From the NCBI RefSeq assembly GCF_051622035.1, contig NC_135366.1, forward strand, positions 3,317,001 through 3,381,000: a stretch of DNA of 64,000 nucleotides, written 5' to 3'. Position numbers and translations under genes: made by a program. A model generated the notes under the pieces. The model had not been told where the DNA came from. It saw nothing but the letters and a program-made list of their open reading frames with translations, and searched no databases. Shown here in pieces: positions 46,274-57,373 of this stretch (its first letter is position 1; each line of letters starts with the position of its first letter). The DNA comes from Arctopsyche grandis (Eukaryota > Arthropoda > Insecta > Trichoptera > Hydropsychidae).

Positions 46274-49200
46274 TCAAATAATCGAATCATATGGAATGAC
46301 ATGTGCAACTGCATCACTTCTCTCTCTGCTTAGACTTGTTGAAGCTTTCCAAGATTTGTTCGTCTCGTCGTATTCCCAAACATCACTTGCAAGGCGTCCA
46401 CCTGAAAATCAATACAATAAATCAATTCTACATTTAAGACCCATAAATTCAAATTAAGTTGTAATAAAACTCACCCATGCTAAACAGTTTATTTTGGAAA
46501 CAGCCGAGACTGATTCCGCGTTCAGGTTTTGGTAGTTTGGTGAATGCAGTCCACACATTTGCATTCGGATCGTAATGCTCTACCTGCCTAAATAACTAAC
46601 ATTTTTCCAAGTAAATCCACCAGCGACGTAAAGTTTTCCTTTGAATGCGACGCTCTAAAACGGTGAAATCAAAATTTAGTTAATTTTATTTTGGAGAGTT
46701 GTATATTATTTGCGATAGTTGTGAATGAAATTAATTGATGTTCACCGAATGCATTTCTCTTCCCTGAATCATCTGTGCGCGGTAAGTCCAAGAATTGGTC
46801 TCCACTGAATACATCTGCACTTTATTCGTGGATATATCTCTTCCGTTTTCATTTGTACGCCCGCCTGTTATGTATATTTTTTCGTCGATGACAGAAGCAC
46901 TATGCCGATCGACAGCCACCAACAATGGAGCGACGTTTGTCTCCCAATCCACATTGTTGCGGCTCCACCTAATCGAAATTAATAATCGTCAACTTTTCTT
47001 TCAATCGATCTGGTGAAATGATTGCAATTTAATCACCTTTCCACTGAAGATAAAAAGCAACGACGATAATTACCACCAATGGCGTAAACATCCGTGAACG
47101 AACCGCGACGAAGTGTCACTGCTGAGAATTGAGTACGAGTTTGATTTAATGGCTGTTTCTGACCGCTTTTCAAATCGATGTATTCCACCTAATAACAAAT
47201 AAATTGGTTATATTCCGATTTCTCTAAGCAGGTACTTCGCAACACCGGAAAACGTTACTGAAGTCAATGCATCCCATAAAGATTTCTGTCCGCCGATGAT
47301 AACGATCCAATCTCCCACGAGGACAGACGCAAATTCTGATTTATTTATTCCAATATTTTTGGATAGAGTCCATCAAATATATCGATGGTGTTTGCCGACT
47401 GAAAACACGTTATGCAATAAAATAATTAATTTAAAATCCAATCAAAATATTATACTTGTGATACAAAACTCACATCTAATTCTCCCCCCCCCCCCCCAAC
47501 CAGTGCCATTTTTTTTGTCTTTTTCTACGAGGGGTTTCTATTAGGACGAAAGATTTATCATTCTTGTTTTTAATTTCTTGTCTAATAGTGGTCAAATACT
47601 CTGCACATGAATGACAGAACGTCATTACTTTTTCGACAATAAACTGAAAATGTAACACATTAAAGTCTGTTCATACCTAGTCAGCACGTACCGACTTCAG
47701 CAGGTATCCGGCCGTACGAAAAGTATTCTTGGGAACATTTTGTATGGGTATATTCATACCAACCGTCACGTTTACGCCACGGCAGGCTTACAGCAGTACC
47801 CGACATTTCCTGTTCATACTTTACAGCAACATCCGTCAACGTATCGTATCCGTTTTTTTGGCCATCGTGGAAATATACACGGGAATTACGTGCCATGAGT
47901 CTGCTGCTTCCCTGTTTTGGACCAATTATCGATAGTGACAGTTGACAGCTGTTCAATCTTTCGACATGGTTTTGGCGCAAATATAAAAAAAAAATTTTAA
48001 AAAATTTTAAATTTTTTACGGAAATATTTAAAAAAATTTTGTCCATCATCCACAAGCTCCTTATACAGAGTCCAAAACTCTCCTTCGGTTTTTCTAATTT
48101 TTAACATGGGCTGCACATCAAAACGCATCTGTGCTTTTTTATTGCCTTCTTGAGCTTCTTCTTCCAACAACAACGCGATTATACATAATTTTTCGTTCGA
48201 TAAACGTCGAAACATTTTTGCTGACTTGTATTCTGACGCGTAGCTACGAATACACGTGTATGCATTCATATTGCAAGTACTCGACAATACGACGTAAGCA
48301 ATATTGCGCCGTATCGTCATGGCCTCTAATGTATAAGTAAGCCGATTTTGCCTTGCACTCGGCCAAATTGCTGTAAAGTGACATGACCGCGACGTGTAGG
48401 TAGATATGAATAGGAATGTAATAAAATGACATATTTGAAACGGAGTCGTGGAGTGCTGAAGCCTTGCAGTGCTGTTAAGTATGAACAGACCTTTATTCGA
48501 ATGATTTTTATCACTAAACTGTAACATTCATTTAATTTCAAATACCTCCACCGGCAGCAAGGATAACCTCACGAATTTCATAAGCTGTGCCAAGTTACTT
48601 TTACGGTTTGCATCATCATGATTTACCCACAATTTCACAGAATTGAATATGCTTTCTTCGGAATGCACGAACAAATCATTCGATTTCAAGATTTCGATCA
48701 CGTTGGAGACCGGCAGATTGAGAAAACCTTGAGTTTTGTGCAGCTGAAACAGAAGTGGAATTGAAAAATATTTAAGTGACATATTTTTTTATATAATCAA
48801 CACTCACCGTCCCGAAGTTTTCCAGAGTCAAATCCATTGCCTTTTTTAATAATTCGGAATCTCCCGTTGATTTCAAAACTTCCAAACAGTTTGAAAGATC
48901 GAATGTTTTAAATTGCTTTGGAATTTTCACTTCCAGTCGGTTGTGAATATTTCACATTATTACAACTGAAGACCAAAATAATCGATTACTTTTGATGTTT
49001 ATGAACTCCAACTTATTTCTCCAGTGTAACAATACTTCAGGATTGCTTCGATGACTTCGTCGTCATAATCTGAAAAGATTTCATTCAATAGATTTTCTTT
49101 TGTCATAAAGATTTCGCTGCACGCCATTAGGACGACCAAGTGCGCGTAGACTCTGCAATTATGAAAAATTATAATTAAACTGGCAGAACAATTTGGATTT

Positions 49201-49342
49201 TAAATAATTTTGGATTCGAATTAAGATACTCTCGGCCTCGAACTGTAAAACTGGTGTCGCATTTCTTATTTTGTTGGAAGGCCTCATACAAATACTCCAC
49301 TCGTTTTGCAGCAAAATCGGACCTCGCCTTCACTACGAACAT
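46274..49342 (-). pseudogene. BTB-BACK-kelch protein (KLHL family) with three single-base frameshifts
   Basis: Ten exons: 49342-49230, 49152-49013, 48929-48808, 48743-48546, 47643-47474, 47398-47259, 47188-47037, 46968-46746, 46654-46475, 46401-46274. The BTB domain (KCDTSFTVRG, VYAHLVVLMACSEIF) is followed by a BACK domain (FLNLPVSNVIEILKSNDLFV, SVKLWVNHD). Kelch repeats then follow (VGDWIVIIGG, YAIGGNYRRC, IYITGG, LYVAGG, VEHYDPNANVW). KLHL proteins are usually Cullin-3 adaptors. Exons 5 (a 14-G run), 6 and 9 each lack one base for the frame; splice sites and phases elsewhere fit, and a Harbinger element lies in intron 4. This is a young pseudogene or has three assembly deletions. The donor of exon 2 is weak (AA/GTTGGA). 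Confidence 0.75.
47663..48492 (-). mobile_element. PIF/Harbinger element, internally deleted (830 bp), in the kelch intron
   Basis: The ends AAGTCTGTTCATACC and GTATGAACAGACCT are flanked by TTA (47660-47662, 48493-48495). On -, a frame (48527-47997, entering from outside) encodes the transposase N terminus (NEKLCIIALLLEEEAQEGNK, RFDVQPMLKIRKTEGEF). It is the same deletion derivative as 35734-36518 with about 45 bp more sequence. No DDE domain. Confidence 0.82.
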
Positions 49343-49523
49343 CTTGTTTCTGATTTTCTCTTAGATTTCTCCTGAAAAACAAGATTGAAAATTATATAAA
49401 AAGACAATATAACTAAGTGCTGAGCATTATAAAGTTAGACTTACCAATTGGAAAGAAAAGCAGCGAATGAAGTGGAGCACTGTCATTCTGCGGTTATATC
49501 TCGATAGATAAGGATATCTCAAC
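49343..49523. other. 5' flank of the kelch gene
   Basis: Short region with no TATA box, interrupted by the hAT at 49524. The 8-bp target ATCTCAAC lies at 49516-49523. Confidence 0.3.
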
Positions 49524-50594
49524 CAGTGGCGGCTCGTCCTAATGGGCTGCCGGGCTGCAGCCCCTCCTATAAAATTCTAAAATATATGTATAATAATACA
49601 TTTAATATTTTATTTATTAATGATATTTTTTTTATTAGTTGGATGGACGAACTATTGGGGGCCTTCGACAGAGTAAATATTACTTACAATATCACCCGTA
49701 TCCAAAAGGGTGATATTGTAAGTAATGTTGACTGTTTCCAAGACCCCACTAACTTTTATGGTGACAGATGAATTAAAATGTTGCTGTACTGGCTGTGAAG
49801 TGTTACAGCGCCGCCCTGAACGCCGCGCAGCCCGGAGTTTCGGAACGAGAAAGAGAAAGAGCTATTTGCAACTGCAGATAGCTCTTTCTCTTTCACTCAC
49901 TCTGCCAGTTCGTTGCCTCTGGGCTGAGTTTATTTCAGACCTGGTCACGGAAAAAGCCATATCGGCAGCACTGTCGCGATTCAACTGTCACTTTGTTTAA
50001 GATGTTGCGCGTTTCTTCTTTTAGTTGATTCGTTGGCTCGCACAATCACAGCTTTATTCATTTCTTTTATACGTTTTCGTTGTTTGTGTACGAGCCCTCA
50101 TCAAATCTCCAGTGAATCGTTTTCATTTTGATAACAACAAACTTTTGTATTCTTCTGAAAGCCTATTTGTTTACTCCTGTTTAACATTTTCTCGTAATTT
50201 TTATTTAAATATATTAAGATTTTTTTATTTTAAAAATGGAAGAACGAAATAATTCAGTAAAATATTTACAAAATGAACACTTTTCGCGACTAGAACGAAA
50301 AGTGTTCATTTCTTTTTCTATGCTAATAAATTCTATGATTAGCATAGAAAAAGAAATGGTTGGGAAATACCGGACCGAATAATGGAATGTAATTTTAAAT
50401 AGAAGCTTTTTTATCAATTTTTCACCACCCCTTTAATGGGTGGTGAATTTTGCTAGTTTTTTTTCAATAATACTTAAATCCACATGTAAGTGGTCGTACG
50501 CCAAAAACTATGCTTATCTTGTCCTGTTATGACATGAATCATGAAATTTTTTCAGTGCAGCCCCTCCACTAAAAATTGGCACGAGCCGCCACTG
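49524..50594 (+). mobile_element. hAT transposon, internally deleted (1071 bp), rich in perfect hairpins
   Basis: The termini CAGTGGCGGCTCGT and ACGAGCCGCCACTG have exact 8-bp flanks ATCTCAAC. It is related to the copy at 39865-42492. It retains the first codons of the transposase (MEERNNSVKYLQNEHFSRLE at 50236). The frame then enters a hairpin and stops, so the catalytic region is absent. Hairpins: 49679-49726 (19-bp arms, 10-base loop), 49849-49894 (17/12), 50271-50311 (16/9) and 50308-50357 (20/10). Confidence 0.88.
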
Positions 50595-50602
50595 ATCTCA
50601 AC

Positions 50603-51684
50603 CCTTTCGTTGTATTGAAACGTATATAAATTATTTACTGAAGTTAATTATTTCTCATAAATGTCATGACAGGTGACCAACATACGGGGAATATATATTA
50701 TAATTGAACTTTAGTTAAGATCAGGGCTGTGGAGTCAGACTCCGAGGTTTGGCTATGATTCGATTCGGACTCGAATTATTATATTATAGTATGATCGACT
50801 TTTCTTGCCAACGTATAAAATTATTAAAAATGAAAATAGTTGCGATATTTAAAATATAAAAAAAATTAATGGAATTAAATTGCCATTTACCCAATATATC
50901 GAATTTTTAGTAGTGAAATAGGTATAAATAAAGAGTAAGTACATTCATAATGCATGGATAAGACTTTCATACACAAACATATCCAATAACCACTAATCCA
51001 GGAAATAACCACTCATCCGATATTAAAATAATCGTCTTCTAACAGATAAAACACATTTTGAAATTAAAATTAAGATCATCGATAATAGAATTCGACAAAC
51101 TACAATTGGCACAACTTAAAAACGCGATTCCACGCGACCGTCCGATGATGTTGTCCGGAATGGACCTTCCGTCGCCCCACAGCTTTCCATGTAATATCGT
51201 TCCTGGTTCATCAATATATCCAAAAACTCCTTTCTTAATCCATGGTCTTGTTTTATTTTCTTTAAAATAGAATCGTATTCCCGAAGTGCATTTAAAAATT
51301 CGAAAAGAGACCTACATATTATCGATGAATAATGTAACATAATAAAAAGCTTGTAGAAATGGCAGAGTGAAGCTAATAATGAAACGAATATTATTAGCTT
51401 GTAATTATATTGAAGACCAAAATGAGCAATATGGCAAAGTATGAAAACGATCGGATAAGAGGAAATTTTTTTCCTGAATTGTAATCGTAAGTGAAACGTA
51501 AAGGAGGTTTATAATAAAAAGCATAGACGCGAGAGTTGTGGAAGTACGCACATGGAGTTCCGAGACACTTGTGTGCTGCAATATGTATATACTAGAATAA
51601 GATTCTTATTCACGACAATCTGAAACGAATTAATTAGAAAAGGCATATCTCAAACATCTTAAAACCATAATAAAAATTAGGTAT
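50603..51684. other. Intergenic region with transposon fragments and a possible exon-like stretch
   Basis: At 50726 is CAGGGCTGTGGAGTCAGACT, a common DNA-transposon end, without a partner. On -, 51316-51116 is open for about 66 codons after a TATGTAG acceptor-like site (SLFEFLNALREYDSILKKIK and on to SDGRVESRF). I do not recognise the protein, and it could be a relic exon of a mobile element. Confidence 0.3.
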
Positions 51685-52080
51685 TGTTGCGTAGGGGTGG
51701 GTGGAGGATCCAAGTAAAAGGCCAACAGTCGTTTCACAGCATTTATTTATGATTAAGGAGATACACGCACTGGCAGTGCTCAGTCCAGAATGACATGATA
51801 TCGCCTACGTACCGCCTTATAAAGGGTAGATCTCTCAGGACGTCTAATCTGTTTACCTTTTGTATAGTCACGTATTCGGATATGTATTTCCACGACATTG
51901 GGTCTCCCCGTACCGATTCTGAGAAAAGCCTAATAACGGTCATTGTTCACCTAAATGCACACAGTCCAGATATAATCCTGGAAGTAAGTGCAAGCACTTA
52001 GTTAATCCGATAACAGATAACCCTTGAACGGTCACATAGTCTCTGGGATTCTATTCGCTTAATCCGCGGCGTACGTAACA
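51685..52080 (-). mobile_element. Solo LTR, family A (396 bp)
   Basis: It runs from TGTTGCGTAGGGGTGGGT to GGCGTACGTAACA with the exact 4-bp duplication GTAT on each side. It is the reverse complement of the LTR at 45710. 5'-TG...CA-3' ends, 4-bp duplication and internal TATA and poly(A) motifs fit a Ty3/gypsy-type LTR. No internal region is present. Confidence 0.85.
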
Positions 52081-52104
52081 GTATAATCAATGGTGGATTG
52101 TGGC

Positions 52105-52265
52105 AGCCCAAAAGTCACTAAAATCTCTATCTCGAAAAGTCCATCATACTAACGATAACTGTCATACTAACGAGAACTGGAGTGCCAAATATTTTGTATT
52201 CGCGATTTTCATGGCAAAAATCGTATTTTGGGCGATCGCAATGTGCGTAATAATCGAATTATTAA
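52105..52265 (+). repeat. Dispersed repeat family D, copy (+)
   Basis: It has the blocks AAAAGTCACTAAAATCTCTA, CCATCATACTAACGATAAC and TATTCGCGATTTTCATGGC. The TCATACTAACGA block is duplicated in tandem here. Confidence 0.6.
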
Positions 52266-54048
52266 ATTTCCCTTTTCTCAATAGTGAAAGCGGAAGCTCC
52301 CGCGTGGATTAACAACTTACGATATCGTTTTCTGTACTTTTATAACTGATCGCGCAAAAACTACAAATTATGGAAAGTCCAATTTTCCGAAATTCTGAAA
52401 TGCCTCGGGTATGCTATTGAAACTACTTCTAATAATATTTTATTGGTTTATGACCTGGTCTTCGTCCATTACTAAAGATCAAAGCCAACGCTAAGTGCTG
52501 AACCTTTTTTTTGTTGTTCAAAGATATATACGCCTATTCCCTAAGAAAGTTTGGATATACACATTTTTATTTTTTGATCTTTCATAGAAATTTGAAATTC
52601 ATAATTCATAATTTTGAAAAAAAAAACATTTACTAAAAAAACCTTAAAACGCTTGGTTGATTGAGCCAAAAGCCGGTTTTCGGTTTTTTGAAAAATGGTC
52701 AAAAAACCGGGCGGCTTGAGAGTCTTAAGTCCATCCTAATTTCATACGTCCCTTTATTTATTCTTCTTTATTACCGGACATGTCTAGTTTAATATCTAAA
52801 AAGTGTCCGAAAAAAATTGTCTCTTCACTCTATCCAATACATACATACATATATCCACAAACCTTGCTTCGCACCCCCGTATGTCGTTTCCTGTCTTTCC
52901 TTGTTATGCCAAGCATATAACGTTCCATTCTTCTTTGACTTTTTTGAGCAACTTTTAATTATACCTATATTATGTATATATGATTATAAAATCAAATTCA
53001 GTAGCCGAATTTTGACTTTTTTTTATATTCAAGTGGTCAATTACACTGTTCGACACGAAAAATGGTTCAGAGTCGAGATATAACTTTTCTTATTGATCTA
53101 TGTCCAGTGAACACGAATCTGGTAATAAAAAGTGTTGATTGGCTCGAGATTCGGAGATAAATGTGTTTTTTAAATCGCGCGATTTTTCTATATCTTGGTG
53201 TTGTTCGGTCGATTTCTCAAAATCTGTCAATTTCCTGTTCAAAATGAATATTGAAATCTATAGTCGGGTATTTTATCTTTCATTTGTAGTACTTTTCAGT
53301 TTTCAAATCTCTCTAAGTAGTCGTCCAGTTCAAATCAAAAGTCAAAATTACGTATTTTCACTTGGGATTTTTTCCCACTGTTAATACTATATTATATTGA
53401 GTATTTTCTATTGAAACATGTTTATTAGGATAGTGTTCTAGCCACACTATTTTTTGTTTTCGTTTAAAAGGGTTAATTGGATGTGTGCTGAATTTTAAAT
53501 CTGTAAATTTACGAGCAAAAAATTCGTATTAGTAGAGCACAGTATGTAGATATGAATGTTTCTATTTTGGTATTGAATTATATTTTTCCAACTGTGTTTA
53601 TGTAACTCTTTATTTATGTTCATGTAGCGAGTAATACAATTGTGGAGAATATTTATCTTTTATTTTTAAATTGAATTAATATATAATTAAAACTGTAAAT
53701 GATTATAATATTTTATTACACATTATTATATTTGTGCTCAAATAAATTTTTCACCTTGTGATTTAATACATGATAGTATTATTCATATATGTATATGGTA
53801 TGGACATGTGTTTGAGGAAATATGGTGGGGTTTTTTAGGTAAAAATAATGCAACATAAATTTGAATGGAATCATTTTGAGTTTTTAATATGGTTTAAATA
53901 CACCAACAACGTTTTTCTTGAATATAATTAGTATTTGAAATATTAACCCAATAAAAGACATAATGAGATAAACAATACATTCATACAAAAAAGGGAAATA
54001 AACCTAAACAATAGATATAAATGTGTCCTATTGTATATTCGACACGTC

Positions 54049-54105
54049 TAAAACCACACGTCGGTCGATTTCAATAGTGATTAATGCACACGTGTGTGGT
54101 TTTAA
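54049..54105. repeat. Inverted repeat with AAACCACACGT arms
   Basis: TAAAACCACACGT and ACGTGTGTGGTTTTA are inverted complements, with one extra TG step, around a loop of about 30 bases. No second copy is seen. Confidence 0.5.
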
Positions 54106-57100
54106 AGGTGCCACAATGTTTTTATTTTCGTCACATAAAATAGGTACATTTCAGCAAACTTAAACATATAAAGAAAAACAATTTGATATTGAACAATTAT
54201 ATAAAAAAAACATTAGTCTATATATGTATAATATATATAATGTTAATTAATTAAATGCGCGTAATAACGTATCGTTAACATGAAAAATAATAACATTGAA
54301 ATTTTTTTTCTTGTATGTTTATAAATAATGCTGATGTGATTACAATAAAAAACTAGTTCGTAAAATATAATAGCTGACATTTATTATCTTAAACACTATC
54401 AAATATTTTTTTTTTGCAGATACCCATGTTACCAAATTCATCAAACCGTTTTTACTTCTTAAACACAAGTAAATAAAACTATATACTTTATATTATTAGT
54501 TAGAAGTTTGATTTTCATACGTGATATACATATGTATGTATGCAGTATATAGAAAGCCTTTTTTTTTAGTGTGTTGGCATTTGCTATGTGAGGAAAAATA
54601 TAAGTATATAAATATGCGATAAATAAAATACGGCATTATTACAAGTGTCGTGTCTTTTTTATTTTTATTTTTATTTTGTGTGAATAGTTCAATTATATTC
54701 ATTCTCTAAGTACATTGTTTTAATTTAATATAAATGTCTATTGTCGGTAATAGTTGTATATATGAATATATTATAATATAATATATTTGGTCTATTGCAA
54801 TTTTACTATGGAAGGTTAATAAAAAAATATATGTATTTATGGTTATGTATGTTTAGAATATCCTGTGTTTTTTTTTTTAAATCTGTTTACAATTTATTTA
54901 TTTATGAATATATTATTTTTAAATCTATTGTGTGATATATCTTAGAAAATGAGGTACTCTGGTAAATTGAGGTTGGCTGAAATTTGCAAGTGCGCTCCGA
55001 CCACCGTTCCAGTTGATGAACACATGCAAATCAGTCTAATACAGTAAATCTAATTTATTAATTAATTAGGCAGGTTAGTCATTATTGTTAATATTGTATA
55101 GAGATTGTTTTGAAGGCAAACACTATACTCATTTTGAAATGTTGTACTGTTTCAAAGGCATCTCGTTTATATTTGTTAAATATAAATTTTTATTTTTGCA
55201 TCATCTCTCTGTAGCAAAAATCTTATATATGAGAAAATGCAAACTACATATGTATAATAATGATAATAATAATAATAATGATAATTTTGCAAGGGTGACT
55301 AACTAACTGTTACATTATGTATGTACATATTTACTTCCGAGTATTTTTTTAAATTTATTTACTTTAACATTAACATTATTTAGACGGGTAAAAATAAATT
55401 TTGAGATTTTTCTTTATATGGGAATGCTCGATATACGTAATAGAAAAAAATAAATGCCTACGTATACAAAAATAATATTTAAATAATATAAAGTTGTGCT
55501 TTCAATATATAGTATATGCCTTAAATGCGACGTAAAGATTCAAAGACGATATGCAAATAAAAAATAATAAATATGTAGAGTACTTCTAGATACATAAATA
55601 CGTGTGTAATAATGTTAAATAGTAAAGATATATAAAGTATACTTGTAATAATAATAATCATTAGTCAATGAATTTGTGTTATAACGTAACGTAAAAAAAA
55701 AACATTTTATATATTCCGCACATACGTCAATATTTTGAAATATCCTTTAATTTATAGATGCGAGATTTGAATGCAAAATGGAGAGAGATAGAAAAAAGGC
55801 AAGAAATACAGAAGAGTAGGAATAGACGAAGAGATGAAAGAAAGACAAATGGAAGGAAAAGTTTAAGATGCAGTATTTTATATCTGTTTCCACTTTGTAT
55901 CTTCAACATTGTTTTAGATTAAAATTAGTCAATCGAAACGTAACAAACTCGCGAAAAATTTAAGAACACCCAAAATATTGCAAGTATGAGAAATACATAT
56001 CAACGGCAACGTATATATATAACCCGTAAACGTGTAAATTACACTTAAATACTTTATAACCATGTGCACGATTATAACACTGCAATCACAATAATATATA
56101 ATCATCACAACTGTAATAACGATAGAGTGGGTCAATCAATATTGTAAAAAGTAAAATAAACACGTTGTGTTCGTTTTTTTTTTTTTTTTTTGCCTGCCTG
56201 CCGTAACTACACATGCTTACATTCTAAAAAGTACATATTATTTAATAATTTTAGCCTAGTTTTTAATTACAGTTTTAAATTGGCCACAATTCCCTAAGTT
56301 TGGTTTAAAACCATATTTGATTACAACTTAATAGAAAAACATAAAATTATATGCAGCAAATTTTAATCAAATTAAAAAGCACTAATCAGCGGAGAGCGTC
56401 CGGTAAATTTTGATCGTGTGTCAAATCGAAAATTCGCCATTCACTCTGCTGATGTATTATATAATAAAAATAAACAATAAAAAATGTGAAACATTCACAT
56501 GCAGTACACTTTGACGGCGGAAAGACTCGTATCTTGAAACATTCACAGTGAGAATGATGGCCGTACTGATGCGAAGGCTTCACAAGTTTTGAAAAATTAA
56601 CTCATTCATTGTGCGATTTATGTATGTTTATTTTGTAGAGGTTTCATATTTGGAACTGAACTTTGGCACTGAACGAGTCAACTGTTGCAGGTTGAGTGCA
56701 TTAAAATGAGCGAAAGGTGCTGTTTGTTACATGTTTTTGAAATTTATCAACATTGTTACATCTAATAGTACTATTTACAAATGAATACCAAAAGAAATAT
56801 ATTTAAATATTACGAAAAAAATATTAACAAGTCCTCTAAAATAGCATGGTTACCAAGCATGTGTGTATGTGAAAAAATATTTAAAATATTTTTCATAGCT
56901 AAAAAAAATAAGCTTAAATCATTTTAAAATCAAAAACGCCATGCGCATAATTAATGATTATTAAATTCGTAATGTTAAAAATTAATTTACATAAATGGTT
57001 GTGCGAACCTGTCACGGCAGCCGGTGACGTTTAAGTAATGCTGCAATAATAATAAACTTAATGTATGTAAGTAAAAAAAATATACAATAATGATAATGAT

Positions 57101-57279
57101 AATTATATATATATATATATATAATAATCATATTAAATATGAGAAAGTTCTTTAAGTGTAGTATTCTTAAAAATATTCATAGATCAAAAGTATGTAATAC
57201 TGTTTAAGTTCGGTAAGTTAAATAATTAATTAAACACAAAGTATATATGTATATATGTTTTTGCCGACACAAAAGTTAA

Positions 57280-57373
57280 ATCGGGTCGCATACTGAATGA
57301 CCGGAGCGATATACAACACATACATATAATATAAGAGAGTCGGTGATTCGATCATTCAGCATATGACGCCGAT
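57280..57373. ncRNA. Candidate pre-miRNA-like hairpin in the presumed broad 3' region
   Basis: Arms ATCGGGTCGCATACTGAATG and CATTCAGCATATGACGCCGA pair over about 23 positions with three mismatches and one bulge, and partly further inwards. The loop is about 35 bases and the total about 94 nt. It is markedly more G+C rich and more structured than its surroundings. I match it to no known miRNA; a small MITE is the alternative. Strand unknown. Confidence 0.35.
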
